In this document: positions 1 to 8,289 of the stretch, one piece after another
How positions within the stretch are numbered: position 1 is the stretch's first letter
Layout: each line of letters starts with the position of its first letter
Source of the DNA: 39-52-133 sp035531075
GTDB taxonomy: Bacteria > Pseudomonadota > Gammaproteobacteria > Burkholderiales > Gallionellaceae
NCBI GenBank assembly: GCA_035531075.1
Contig: DATKTO010000032.1
Location: 1 to 64,000, forward strand
Reading direction: 5' to 3'
DNA: 64,000 bases
Notes under the pieces: generated by a model
What the model saw: only the letters and a program-made list of their open reading frames with translations
The model's database searches: none
What the model was told of the DNA's origin: nothing
Translations under genes and position numbers: made by a program

Positions 1-2595
1 CACCTTCGCATCTTCCGTCCAGCGACCCTGCGCGTCCAGCGTCAGCGGAAAACAATTGCGCAAGAGTGGCGATTTTTTCCATCCTTCCGGCACGCCAAGC
101 CCCCGAAGTTTATTGACTACACCTTTGCGCGAAATACTCACGGCCTGCAGAAACCACCGTTTTGCATGGTCAAAATCCGGTGTCGCTGTGGCACTGAATG
201 CGTCATTCGGTAATAACGGGATAGCGACAATCGAGTCTTCGCCAAGCCGAGTCTTGGCCGTAAGGGTTCGATGCACATCGGGATCGTCTTCGTCGTAAAG
301 AACGAATCGCGCCGGATCATTCCACGATGCATCGTCTGGAAAGCCTATGATCGCTTGGTTCGCCTGTCCCCTGTGGGCAATAACTTCACCGTCTTCGACC
401 ACCAAGGATTTCTCCAGTCGTTCCCGCAAGAATTCCGGTACGTCCCCCTTCTCTTCATAAACCGCTTGCACCAAGGTGTCGATTTCATCCGGTAGTGTCA
501 GGCTCTGTTTCGTCTGCAAAAGAATCCAGGTGCGCAACAGAATATCCTCGCGGTACACCGCGCCCCACCAGAGAGGTTTCCCGAATGAAGGTGGCTCGTC
601 GCCAGCAAGTCCGGCAATCAGGAGGATCGGTTCCGAAACAGGCCTGGATTTTCGCGCGTGCCGCCACAAGCGTCCTGCCCGCTGAAGCACGAGGTCAATG
701 GGCGCAAGGTCAGTAGCGATCAGGTCAAAGTCGAGATCCAGACTCTGCTCCGCCACTTGGGTAGCAATGAGGATTTTTCGGCCTGACCGATTCCCCGACT
801 CCCCAAATGTCTCCAAGGCATGATCTTCGCGTTTCTGCCGCCGTTCAGCTGGGAAACGGGCGTGGAAGAGATACACTTCCGTCCCATCGGCAAGGCGTTT
901 GCCAATACGCTGGCCTTCACGCTCCAGAGGTTCGCCCTCGGGAAAAAGCCGATACAAGTCTTGGGCTCGCTGCACCGTATTAACCAGCGCCAAGCCCATG
1001 CCACCATTGGCAAGGTATTCTTCCAGTGCAGAACGTATGCTGGCCAAATTCGAAGAGATACCTTGTAACTTTAGCGTCAGACGCCGTGCAGGATCGGCCT
1101 CGAAAAATTTTTGAATCGCCTCTTTGCCGGGACAGAATACGGTGAGGCGTGGGTACGCCTTCTCTTGCTCAGGCAACCTGCCGCCCACCGCTTTTGCCAA
1201 CGCTTCACGGATTGATGGCGGCAGCGTGGCTGATAAAAGAATTACCGATGAGCCTAATGCCAGCAACCAGCGCAGCAGATGAACCAGAAGCGTGCCAGTG
1301 TAAGCGTCATAAGCGTGTATCTCATCGAAAACCACTACGCGGTTTGCAAGGCCCCACATGCGAACAAAGTTGTGCCGCACGGGCAAAATAGGCAGCAAAG
1401 CCTGATCAACCGTCCCTACACCATATTCAGAAAGTAGCGCCCGCTTCTTGTTGGTAAACCATTCTCCCGCACGAACCTCGCCCCCCATGCTGGAATCATG
1501 GATGCCCGAAAGGCGCAAATTCTGGAAGGTGTCGTTGAGTAACGTTCCGCCGTGCAGCAGTTGCAGGTCAAGCTTTCGAACCGATCCTTGGTCGCGCAGG
1601 AATTTAAGGGTTCGCTTGAACATGGCATTGCCAGTGGCCTTGGTTGGTAAGGCCACATACAAACCACGATGCCCGAAACGACGTTGCAACTCCAAGTGAG
1701 CGAAGTAGGCGGCCTCGGTCTTGCCCTCACCCATGGGAGCTTCCACCAGCAGGATGGCGGGTTCCTTTAGATCGGCCACAACATCAGCGACCGCTTGCTG
1801 CAAAGGGCGGGGGGCAAATTTAAAAACTTGCTCGAAGGATTTTGGTTCTAAAGAAAGTGGTGTTCGTGGCCCCCATCCGATTGCATCCATCGCCTGCTCA
1901 GCACGGACTCTGCGTTTTTTGAACCATCCCTCCAAGTCATCACAATCTTGGAGGGCACCAAAGTTAAACCAATCTTCGTTGGAGCCAATCCAGTCGGCAA
2001 AGCTGGCGAGGCCAGACAACAACATGAAGTCGGGGCCAGTGAGAGTTTGTTTTGTGGGCATTTTGATAGGCTTGAAAATTTCCAACAAGGCTTCCACAAG
2101 ACCTCGACGGACTTGCGCCCAATCATCCTTGCCAATGGCGCGCCTATCGCCTTCTAAATCATTGAGAGTAATTGGCGAAGCCCTGCTCCCGTGGTGGCAT
2201 CCCACCGCATCGGACACCAATTCCGCCAATTCATCTGGCCAACCCTTCTCCCGCAATATCTCCGACAGTGCAATCTGGCTCACGAAGGCGTGGTTAATCT
2301 CGGTATTCGGATTCCGTGTTAGTTGCAGGCCTGTCATGTCCAACCACTTGCACTGGAAACCGGGGCAGGCCTTCCCAAGATCATGGCAGGCGGCCACAAA
2401 CAACAACCATGGTTGAGCATCCTCCCACCCCATCCCCAAACATGCCGCTATCCTGCTACGAGTCGATTCCGGTTCGCGCGCCAAGATGGCATCTACAGTG
2501 GCCGCCACATCCAGCATATGGAGAATGAGGGGATGCCATCTTGCGTCCCCGTCCTTGCCCGTTTTTGCCCAGAGATTTGTCAATGTTTGATCCAT
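1..2595 (-). CDS. cas3: CRISPR-associated Cas3, HD nuclease-helicase (3' end off window)
   Basis: Cas3 is recruited by the type I Cascade-crRNA complex to unwind and cut the displaced DNA strand. The frame is open for all 865 codons from an ATG at 2595 to base 1, so only the C-terminus is missing. The N-terminal HD nuclease shows H26, the pair H71-D72 (ACHDLGK) and H134-H135 (GCHHG). The helicase follows: Walker A APMGEGKT at residues 286-293, DEIH at 424-427, SAT at 455-457, and motif VI QRAGRLWR at 638-645. The fused HD-helicase order and roughly 865+ residues fit type I-E or a related subtype, but the Cascade genes lie outside the window, so the subtype is inferred. No strong ribosome binding site precedes the ATG. 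No CRISPR repeats are seen here. Confidence 0.93.
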   Translation of the reverse strand, partial: MDQTLTNLWAKTGKDGDARWHPLILHMLDVAATVDAILAREPESTRSRIAACLGMGWEDAQPWLLFVAACHDLGKACPGFQCKWLDMTGLQLTRNPNTEINHAFVSQIALSEILREKGWPDELAELVSDAVGCHHGSRASPITLNDLEGDRRAIGKDDWAQVRRGLVEALLEIFKPIKMPTKQTLTGPDFMLLSGLASFADWIGSNEDWFNFGALQDCDDLEGWFKKRRVRAEQAMDAIGWGPRTPLSLEPKSFEQVFKFAPRPLQQAVADVVADLKEPAILLVEAPMGEGKTEAAYFAHLELQRRFGHRGLYVALPTKATGNAMFKRTLKFLRDQGSVRKLDLQLLHGGTLLNDTFQNLRLSGIHDSSMGGEVRAGEWFTNKKRALLSEYGVGTVDQALLPILPVRHNFVRMWGLANRVVVFDEIHAYDAYTGTLLVHLLRWLLALGSSVILLSATLPPSIREALAKAVGGRLPEQEKAYPRLTVFCPGKEAIQKFFEADPARRLTLKLQGISSNLASIRSALEEYLANGGMGLALVNTVQRAQDLYRLFPEGEPLEREGQRIGKRLADGTEVYLFHARFPAERRQKREDHALETFGESGNRSGRKILIATQVAEQSLDLDFDLIATDLAPIDLVLQRAGRLWRHARKSRPVSEPILLIAGLAGDEPPSFGKPLWWGAVYREDILLRTWILLQTKQSLTLPDEIDTLVQAVYEEKGDVPEFLRERLEKSLVVEDGEVIAHRGQANQAIIGFPDDASWNDPARFVLYDEDDPDVHRTLTAKTRLGEDSIVAIPLLPNDAFSATATPDFDHAKRWFLQAVSISRKGVVNKLRGLGVPEGWKKSPLLRNCFPLTLDAQGRWTEDAKV

Positions 2596-2700
2596 TTTTG
2601 CTTACATCACCCTTTGTTCAGCTTTTATATTTGGTTTTTGATTACCCTATTTTCGTTGAGTGTAACTTCATGGGTGTATCAAAACCTGAGCCTGTCAAAA
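2596..2700 (-). promoter_or_regulatory. AT-rich gap between WYL regulator and cas3
   Basis: This 105-bp gap is clearly more AT-rich than the flanking genes. On the minus strand it holds a TATAAA at 2629-2624, about 30 bp before the cas3 ATG, but I see no good -35 at the right distance. Cas3 may be transcribed from here or by read-through from the regulator gene. AT-rich cas promoters are often silenced by H-NS-like proteins in other bacteria; that is only a possibility here. Confidence 0.3.
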
Positions 2701-3675
2701 TTATAATTTTGCATACTGCCGCCAGGCCTGCTGTAGTTGGATTTTTACCAGTTGGCGCAGAGTTTCTGGTTCAATGATTTTCACTTCCGCCCCATGCTTG
2801 AGCACATCCATCACCAATTCGCGCGGGTCGGCGTAGGGGATGTGCAGTTCGTAGCTGCCATCCTCCAGCATCCGCCCTTGCTGCTGTGGGTGCCACTGCT
2901 CTTCCGCCACCCAGCGGGCGCGCTCGGGGGTGAAGCGCAATATGGCGGTGTGTTTGGGTTTGCCGGCGAAGATGCCGTAGCTGGAGGCGAAGTGCGCATC
3001 CAGCTCTTTTTCGGCAATGTCCTTTGTGGTTTTCTCCAGTGCCTTCGCTTCACGCAGGCGCTCCACGGCAAAGCTGCGCAGCCCGTTGCGCTGGTGGCAC
3101 CAGGCATCCAGATACCAGTTGTCGCGGTAATGTGTGAGGCGTTGCGGCGAGATTTCGCGCCGGGTTTCCGCATCGTCGCTGCGGCTGTGGTAGCAAATGG
3201 TCAGTCGTTTTCTTTGCAGCAGTGCACCGGCTACGGTTTGAAAGTGTTCGCTGGAGGTGTTGCGCCCGGCCATGTGCAGGATGCGCACGCGCTTGGCGAT
3301 TTCTCCGCTGCCCGGTTGGGCGGTGGCGAGGATTTTTTCGATGCGCGATTTGAGCGGCTTGAGGTGGTTGTCCAACAGTCCGGGCTGGGTTTGTTCAAGC
3401 AGTTGTTGGGTGGTGAGCAGTGCATAAAGTTCGGTGGCGTTGAACCAGACGCCGGGCAGTTCAAAGATTTTTCCCTCTTTGGTGTCATAGAAATAGCCGT
3501 TGCGTTCGCGGTCATATTCGATGGGTGCGCTGAAATACAGCCGCATCTCTTGAATTATTCGGTTGATGGTGGCGCGCGAACATTCGAGTTTTTCTTGTAA
3601 CAAGCTGTGCGGCACGGGCAGGCGGTGCGAAATAATCAGATTGTGCAGCTTGTAGATGCGTTGCAGACGATCCAA
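2701..3675 (-). CDS. WYL-domain transcriptional regulator (cas-associated)
   Basis: A 324-residue DNA-binding regulator of the YafY/DeoR-like WYL family. Residues 1-60 form a winged helix-turn-helix (LECSRATINRIIQEM). The WYL ligand-sensing domain spans about 140-320 with the signature NWYLDAW at 186-192. WYL domains bind nucleic acid or nucleotide ligands, and such proteins regulate several type I CRISPR loci. The start is a TTG at 3675 preceded by CAGGAG about nine bases upstream; no ATG fits. The gene is transcribed toward cas3, 105 bp away, so it probably controls that locus, itself, or both. Which ligand it senses cannot be told from the sequence. Confidence 0.88.
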   Translation of the reverse strand: MDRLQRIYKLHNLIISHRLPVPHSLLQEKLECSRATINRIIQEMRLYFSAPIEYDRERNGYFYDTKEGKIFELPGVWFNATELYALLTTQQLLEQTQPGLLDNHLKPLKSRIEKILATAQPGSGEIAKRVRILHMAGRNTSSEHFQTVAGALLQRKRLTICYHSRSDDAETRREISPQRLTHYRDNWYLDAWCHQRNGLRSFAVERLREAKALEKTTKDIAEKELDAHFASSYGIFAGKPKHTAILRFTPERARWVAEEQWHPQQQGRMLEDGSYELHIPYADPRELVMDVLKHGAEVKIIEPETLRQLVKIQLQQAWRQYAKL

Positions 3676-3966
3676 GATTTATCGCTCCTGCACGGTGTGT
3701 GCGCTTGTCTGCGTTGGCAGGGAAGGAAACGCGGAAATGCTGGCTGACGCCTGTGTTTCAGGTATGTGAAGAATGGAGGCTGGCAAAGGTTTTCCCCTGT
3801 AATTTTCACGCCCGCTGTGGCGGGAAATTCCTTTTTTTTATCCTCTCACGCAAATGGTGAGTGGATTGGATAATGGAATGTGCGCCAGCCTCCGGTACTG
3901 ATTATCCGCCGTGCTCTCACCGTGCTTTGCGGTGTGGTTGTGTTGCGGCGGTTGCGCAAGTGGGTG
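3676..3966 (-). ncRNA. Long structured leader upstream of the WYL regulator
   Basis: Between the promoter at 3967-3995 and the regulator start lies about 290 nt with no gene. Read on the minus strand it can form several stems: CCGCCG/CGGCGG (3951-3946 with 3911-3906) enclosing CACCG/CGGTG; a 10-bp stem GGAGGCTGGC/GCCAGCCTCC (3893-3884 with 3784-3775) enclosing a nested hairpin (ATTCC/GGAAT outside, CTCAC/GTGAG inside) and a CCCGC/GCGGG hairpin; and a CCTG/CAGG hairpin after it. This is three-way-junction geometry typical of a cis-regulatory RNA or stable small RNA. I do not recognise a known riboswitch class. Structure and function are inferred from complementarity alone. Confidence 0.45.
3801..3839 (+). 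terminator. Possible plus-strand Rho-independent terminator
   Basis: On the plus strand, AATTT (3801-3805) and CCCGC (3811-3815) can pair with GCGGG (3820-3824) and AAATT (3825-3829), leaving a five-base bulge. Eight T residues follow at 3832-3839. No plus-strand gene ends here, so it may terminate an antisense transcript or simply be the mirror image of the minus-strand leader stems. Confidence 0.3.
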
Positions 3967-3995
3967 ACTGTAGGGGAGGGGGTGCCTGTTGTCAA
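3967..3995 (-). promoter_or_regulatory. Sigma-70 promoter for the WYL-cas leader
   Basis: On the minus strand a perfect -35 TTGACA (3995-3990) is separated by 17 bp from TACAGT (3972-3967). It lies just after the znuB stop codon and points at the structured leader, the WYL regulator and cas3. It is one of the strongest-looking promoters in the window. Confidence 0.7.
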
Positions 3996-4024
3996 TAATT
4001 GCGCGGGAATGACGCGTTAATGAA

Positions 4025-4777
4025 TTATTTGGGTTTGTTGCGCCACATCAACATAGCAGCTGCCCCCGCCAGCGCCATGGCCCAAACGATGGCAGCGCCC
4101 GAGGGCAGGTCCAGCCATACCGACAGCAATAATCCTGCAGCATATCCGGCCAAGCCAACGGCAAAGGCAATCAGCATGCGTTTATGATGCAATTTGTGAG
4201 TGGCAAGCGCGGGCACGATCAGGCTGGCAAATACCAGATAAACGCCGACCAGTTGTACCGAGGCGGTGACTGCCAGCGCAAACAGGGCATAGAAGCCAAA
4301 GCTGCCCAGCTTCTGCCGGAAGCCGATCCAGATTGCGAGAATGGCGGCGCTGAGCAGGGCCGTGCTGATGAGCTGGGTGTTGCTGACCCACAGGATTTGG
4401 CCGACCAGCAGGTCTTTCAGATGTTCGCCGGAATGGGTATCGTGGCTCATCAGCAAGATGCCGCCGCTGGCGGCCAGTACGAAGAGCAGGCCGATGCTGG
4501 CTTCGAGCACATCAGGCAGGCAGCGCTCGATATAGGTGAGCAGCGCTGCAGCCAGCAGCGCGCTGGCGACGGCGAAGAGCTGCACGATCAGCGGCTGCCC
4601 GGCGTAGCCGGCCAGGCCCGCGATGACCACGCCCAGGCCGGCGATTTGCGCCACCGCAAGGTCGGCAAAGATGATGCCGCGCTGCAGCACCCTGATGCCC
4701 AGCGGCACATGGGTGAGCAGAATGAGCAGGCCGGCGATGAAGGCGGGAATAATGATGCTGATGTCGATGTCGTTCAT
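4025..4777 (-). CDS. znuB: Metal (zinc/manganese-type) ABC transporter permease
   Basis: A 250-residue polytopic inner-membrane protein of the ABC-3 (ZnuB/MntB) permease family, with about seven or eight hydrophobic helices and the family stretch around RGIIFADLAVAQIAGLG near residues 33-50. It would form the channel that carries the metal delivered by the periplasmic protein encoded upstream (znuA, 4962-5867). It is the last gene of its operon, separated from znuA by 184 bp that hold a palindromic repeat. No cognate ATPase gene (znuC) lies on either side, which is unusual for this system. Zinc rather than manganese is inferred from the histidine-rich binding protein. Confidence 0.85.
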   Translation of the reverse strand: MNDIDISIIIPAFIAGLLILLTHVPLGIRVLQRGIIFADLAVAQIAGLGVVIAGLAGYAGQPLIVQLFAVASALLAAALLTYIERCLPDVLEASIGLLFVLAASGGILLMSHDTHSGEHLKDLLVGQILWVSNTQLISTALLSAAILAIWIGFRQKLGSFGFYALFALAVTASVQLVGVYLVFASLIVPALATHKLHHKRMLIAFAVGLAGYAAGLLLSVWLDLPSGAAIVWAMALAGAAAMLMWRNKPK

Positions 4778-4844
4778 TTTGCTTCCTTCACGTGGATGGA
4801 TGATCGCATAACTTAAAACACACTTTGGCGGTTTTGAGAGTGTT

Positions 4845-4941
4845 AAACCCCTCCCAGCCTCCCCTTGTCAGGGGAGGAGCTGAATGTAATTTCCCTTGAT
4901 CATGGGCTCTCCCCCTGACAAGGGGGAGCTGGAGGGGGTTT
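4845..4941. repeat. 97-bp inverted repeat between znuA and znuB
   Basis: The left arm begins AAACCCCTCCCAGCCTCC and the right arm ends GGAGCTGGAGGGGGTTT, its approximate reverse complement. Each arm also holds its own small palindrome, CTCCCCT-TGTC-AGGGGAG and CTCCCCCT-GACA-AGGGGGAG. This looks like a mobile or dispersed palindromic element inserted within the operon. In RNA it would fold into strong hairpins and could lower expression of znuB relative to znuA. Confidence 0.7.
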
Positions 4942-4961
4942 GGTTCTATGATACTTTTGTT

Positions 4962-5867
4962 TTATTTCAGTCCCGCCAGCAAGCGCGCAATGGTGTCGTC
5001 AAACAGGCTGTACAAATCTTGCGCCGCCGCAGTACCGCCTACGCTGAAAGGCAATTCAACCGCATTGAGCCGGGCCCGCTGGGCGATCCATTCCGAAGGT
5101 TTTTCATCCTGGTAAGCGGCACGTATCACCATGCGGGCAGGATTTTTTTGCAGGTGGGCCAGCACCTGCGCCAGGTGCGCGGCACTCGGCTCCATGCCGG
5201 GCTTGGCTTCCAGCTCGGCGAGTTGCTGCATGCCGAGCCAGTTTAGCAGATACGGATAAGCGCGATGCTGCACCAGCACCGGCTGCCCTTTGAGCGGCGC
5301 GGCCATCGCTTCCCAGCGCTGGATGGCGGCTTGCCAACTGCTGCGGAAGGCTTGCAGGCGCTTGTCATAGTGGGCTGCATTGTCAGGGTCGAGCTTGCTC
5401 ATGCGCGCCGACAACGCATCCGCAACCGGCAGGTAGTTGCGCGCGTCCAGCTGGATATGCGGATTGCCGGCGGCATGCACATCGCCCTCGGCACGGTCGA
5501 GACGGCTCGGCACTTCCAGCATGTGCACGTAGTGCGCAGCCTCGAAGTGGCCGGGCTTGCCGTCGGCGATGTCCGGGTTGGCGGACTCGCGCAAGATAAG
5601 CGGCAGCCAGCCCGCTTCCAGTTCCGCGCCGGTGCACACCACCAGCTGCGCGCGGCGCGCCTTGGCAATCAGGCTGGGGCGGGCCTCCACATGATGCGGG
5701 TCTTGCAGCGCACTGGTGGCGGCATAGATGCTGGCCTTGTCGCCTGCCAGCTCCTGCGCCAGCGCGGCCCATTCCGGTTCGCAGGCGAAAATATTGAGCG
5801 CGGCCTGAGCGGGGAGCGGTAGTGTGGTGACGAATATAATATTTAATATAATCAATGTGTTGCGCAT
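4962..5867 (-). CDS. znuA: Zinc ABC transporter periplasmic binding protein
   Basis: A 301-residue cluster A-I substrate-binding protein that captures Zn2+ (or Mn2+) in the periplasm. I chose the ATG at 5867 because AGGGGG sits seven bases upstream and it gives a clean signal peptide ending AQA-A near residue 22; an ATG at 5897 would overlap the preceding gene. Likely metal ligands are H58/H59 (DPHHVEAR), H137 (GNPHIQ) and H201 (VQHRAYP), with an acidic ligand near the C-terminus. The long charged histidine loop of E. coli ZnuA is absent. It follows the outer-membrane barrel gene by 10 bp. Confidence 0.88.
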   Translation of the reverse strand: MRNTLIILNIIFVTTLPLPAQAALNIFACEPEWAALAQELAGDKASIYAATSALQDPHHVEARPSLIAKARRAQLVVCTGAELEAGWLPLILRESANPDIADGKPGHFEAAHYVHMLEVPSRLDRAEGDVHAAGNPHIQLDARNYLPVADALSARMSKLDPDNAAHYDKRLQAFRSSWQAAIQRWEAMAAPLKGQPVLVQHRAYPYLLNWLGMQQLAELEAKPGMEPSAAHLAQVLAHLQKNPARMVIRAAYQDEKPSEWIAQRARLNAVELPFSVGGTAAAQDLYSLFDDTIARLLAGLK

Positions 5868-5877
5868 TTTATTCCCC

Positions 5878-7179
5878 CTAGAATGAGTGGCCGCCATGGG
5901 CGCCGAGGCTCATCACGTACTGCATGAATAACTGGTTATCGCCGAGTCCCTGGCGTGACTGATCCTGCGCCAGTTGCAGGCGCAGGCGCGAGAATTCGCT
6001 GGGGCTGTAATCGAGCATCAGCGTGGTGCGGGTCGGCATGTAGTCATAGTTCGCCGGAATATTGTTTATCAGGTTTGTTCCCACCTCGGCATTGCCGGAG
6101 TTAAGTTGGTCGTAACGCAAGCCGGCGCGCCAGCGCGGCATGAACTGGTACACGCTCTGCAGATACCAGCCGGACTGGGTGACGCGGTAGCTGTCAGTTT
6201 TAGGTAAGTTGGGCAGGGTGGCTGTAGTGTCATAAGTCAGATCGCCGTTTTCCGTGCGCTGGAAATACTCCCCCTGCAGCTTGAAGTTGGTCACTGAGCT
6301 GTTGCCGTTGGGCGCGAATTTCCACACGAAATCCAGCCCCGTGGTGCGGCTGTCGCCGCCGAAGCTGTTGCTCACGCCAAAGGCTTCCGAGGTGGCATCG
6401 ACCCGTTTGGTCTGGAGCACGGAAAGTCCTGCGCGCCAGCTATGGCTGACACCGATGTCATCCCCCAGATGCAGATAGAGGGTGCCAGCCCCTGCGCCAT
6501 TGTTGTCCTGCCGGTCAGTGCCAGGATAGCCGCGGCCGCGGCCCAGTTCCGCCCCCAGTTCGATAAAGGTATCGGCGGGTGCAAGCCACTTGAGCTGCAC
6601 TCCATCCTCGCCCAACTGCTTGTCCCAGAAGGTGCGGTATACCAGCGGCTGGTCGACGAAGTCCCAGGCATGGGCATGCACTTCGTTGAGGTAGCCCAGG
6701 CCGGAAAAGAAGCGCCCCATTTTGAGGTTGAAGCCGTTGCCCAACGCGGAGGTTTGCACATAAGCATTTTCCACACTGCTGCCGCCCTCGGGCGACAGGG
6801 CGAAGGTGGCTACGCCGCGAAATTGCGGATCGATGTTGGCGCTGATGCCCAATTCCGATTCGCCAAGGCTGAAGCTTCTGCTGTAGCCGTGGTTGTTGGG
6901 CGACATGGCAAAGCCTGTAATCGGCACATCCGGATTCTGCTCGAGTTTGCCGTAGCTGCCGGAGAGGATGAGCGAAACGGCCGGATTGAATGCGCCTTCT
7001 CCAGTAGAGGGGCGGGCAGCCGGTTGCGCAATTAATTCGGCTTGTTGCTGGCGCTTTTCCAGTTGCTGGATCTGTTCGCGCATGTTGCGCAGTTCATCTT
7101 CGACTGCCGCATAAGCGCAAGCAGGTGCGGCCAACGCCAGCAATAGCGGCGTCATCAATAACAGCTTGCATTTGAACAT
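5878..7179 (-). CDS. Outer-membrane beta-barrel protein in the zinc operon
   Basis: A 433-residue exported protein. The start at 7179 is set by TTGGAG eight bases upstream and a signal peptide ending near AYA-A; an upstream ATG lacks both. After the signal a short coiled coil (EDELRNMREQIQQLEKRQQQ, about residues 26-45) is followed by alternating aromatic strands and a C-terminal phenylalanine (HGGHSF), typical of trimeric porin-like barrels. Its place just before znuA suggests it passes zinc or a zinc complex across the outer membrane. There is no plug domain, so it is not a TonB-dependent receptor. The substrate is not shown by the sequence. Confidence 0.7.
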   Translation of the reverse strand: MFKCKLLLMTPLLLALAAPACAYAAVEDELRNMREQIQQLEKRQQQAELIAQPAARPSTGEGAFNPAVSLILSGSYGKLEQNPDVPITGFAMSPNNHGYSRSFSLGESELGISANIDPQFRGVATFALSPEGGSSVENAYVQTSALGNGFNLKMGRFFSGLGYLNEVHAHAWDFVDQPLVYRTFWDKQLGEDGVQLKWLAPADTFIELGAELGRGRGYPGTDRQDNNGAGAGTLYLHLGDDIGVSHSWRAGLSVLQTKRVDATSEAFGVSNSFGGDSRTTGLDFVWKFAPNGNSSVTNFKLQGEYFQRTENGDLTYDTTATLPNLPKTDSYRVTQSGWYLQSVYQFMPRWRAGLRYDQLNSGNAEVGTNLINNIPANYDYMPTRTTLMLDYSPSEFSRLRLQLAQDQSRQGLGDNQLFMQYVMSLGAHGGHSF

Positions 7180-7251
7180 GGTGTATCTCCAAAGTATCAG
7201 GGTGCATAGATGCACCGAATACCGGGGGGCGATCACGCACCCTGCGGCAGA

Positions 7252-7572
7252 CTAAGCTAATCTTTGGAAAACGGGCGGGCCACGGGCAATGGCGGGGAGA
7301 GTGTGGCGGGTAAAAAATAGCGAATAATGTTGCGCGATTAACTGAAGCGGGGAGGAGCACAAATCGAAGGACAGGAAGCCGCTGTGAAGCGCGCTGGCGA
7401 GCTGCGTATAGGTGGTGCATTGCTCGCAATCCTTGGTATGCGGGACTTGCTTGTTTGGCTGCTGCGTCTGTTCTGCAAACACATGGCGCAGGGTATGCAA
7501 GGCGCCACCTTGTTGTGCAAATAGCAGAACAAGGGCAAAAATGAGCGGAGGAATGAAGCGCAGAGCCAGCAT
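7252..7572 (-). CDS. Small secreted protein with CxxC, DUF2946-like
   Basis: A 106-residue protein with an N-terminal hydrophobic segment (residues 4-22) that may be a signal peptide or anchor. A histidine/cysteine patch follows, HTLRHVF then HTKDCEQC (about residues 26-53). Size and layout resemble DUF2946 proteins found beside metal-transport genes, but the match is not certain. It is the first gene of the run toward znuA-znuB, 72 bp before the outer-membrane barrel, and begins nine bases after the response regulator stop. The Cys and His residues could bind zinc or copper; this is inference. Confidence 0.55.
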   Translation of the reverse strand: MLALRFIPPLIFALVLLFAQQGGALHTLRHVFAEQTQQPNKQVPHTKDCEQCTTYTQLASALHSGFLSFDLCSSPLQLIAQHYSLFFTRHTLPAIARGPPVFQRLA

Positions 7573-7580
7573 GATGGCGG

Positions 7581-8288
7581 CTATTCTACCACCTTGTTTA
7601 TCCCGTGTTTGTTTGCGTATACATACAACTCCAGGCGGCTGGACAGTTCGAGTTTGGTATAAATCGAGGTGAGGTGGTTGCGCAGGGTATTCTCACTGAT
7701 ACACAGGCGATCAGCGATGAGCCGGGTACTGGCCCTCTCATCATGGCCAATCTCGGCGACAGTCAATCTTTCCTTGCGGGTGAGAGAGGCGATTTTCTGC
7801 AGTTCGGGGTTATCAGCGGCTACTGTTTTTCTGCGCGACAGTTGCGTGAAAATTCTGCTGGTGGCCGTGTGATCGATCCATATTTCTCCCTGGTTGACCA
7901 ATGCAATGGCTTTCAGGATGGTTTCAACCGGCTGTGCTTTTTCAACCACGCCCCTGGCGCCGGCAAGCATCGCACTGTCATGCAGCAGCAGGTCGCGGGT
8001 GCCGGTCAGCGCCAATACATATGCCTTTGATTTTTCGATCAGCCTGGGGATGATGGTGACACCGTTTTCACCATTGAGATCAAGATCGAACAGGATGACG
8101 TCCGGCGTGATTGTTCCGGCAAGTTGCAGGGCTTCAGCCGAGGTCGTCGCCGTGCCGATCACCTCCATTTTTGGTTTCTCGCTGTTAATCAACTTTTCCA
8201 GCCCCCATAACATGCTGCGGTGGTCGTCGACGAGCATGATCCTGATCGGATGAGCCTGTGCCTGCATAGTACTAAAGGTGTATGTCAT
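7581..8288 (-). CDS. LuxR/NarL-family response regulator
   Basis: A 235-residue two-component response regulator. The receiver domain (about 14-130) has the acidic pair D21-D22, the phosphoacceptor D68 (ILFDLD) and a conserved lysine near 118. A LuxR-type helix-turn-helix occupies about 165-230 (LCISENTLRNHLTSIYTKL). The linker into the HTH is unusual: the typical LTPRE start is LTRKERLTVAEIGHDERAS. The gene starts one base after the stop of the sensor kinase, so the two are translated together and surely form a pair. The target genes cannot be identified, although the zinc operon lies immediately downstream. Confidence 0.85.
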   Translation of the reverse strand: MTYTFSTMQAQAHPIRIMLVDDHRSMLWGLEKLINSEKPKMEVIGTATTSAEALQLAGTITPDVILFDLDLNGENGVTIIPRLIEKSKAYVLALTGTRDLLLHDSAMLAGARGVVEKAQPVETILKAIALVNQGEIWIDHTATSRIFTQLSRRKTVAADNPELQKIASLTRKERLTVAEIGHDERASTRLIADRLCISENTLRNHLTSIYTKLELSSRLELYVYANKHGINKVVE

Positions 8289-8289
8289 G

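Noticed and set aside
1721..2416. 231-codon plus-strand frame in the left-hand region, suggesting a gene opposite cas3
   Set aside because: The minus frame from 2595 to base 1 is open throughout and carries all Cas3 motifs, so this is a shadow. The absence of a closed minus-strand frame at first suggested a broken gene, but the gene simply runs off the window.
3676..3966. Cobalamin or c-di-GMP riboswitch in the leader
   Set aside because: No B12 box (GCCACTG) or the conserved cores of the c-di-GMP, glycine or TPP classes are present in the right order, so I left it as an unclassified structured RNA.
1..4024. CRISPR array near cas3
   Set aside because: I looked for regularly spaced 28-37-bp direct repeats on both strands and found none in the window.
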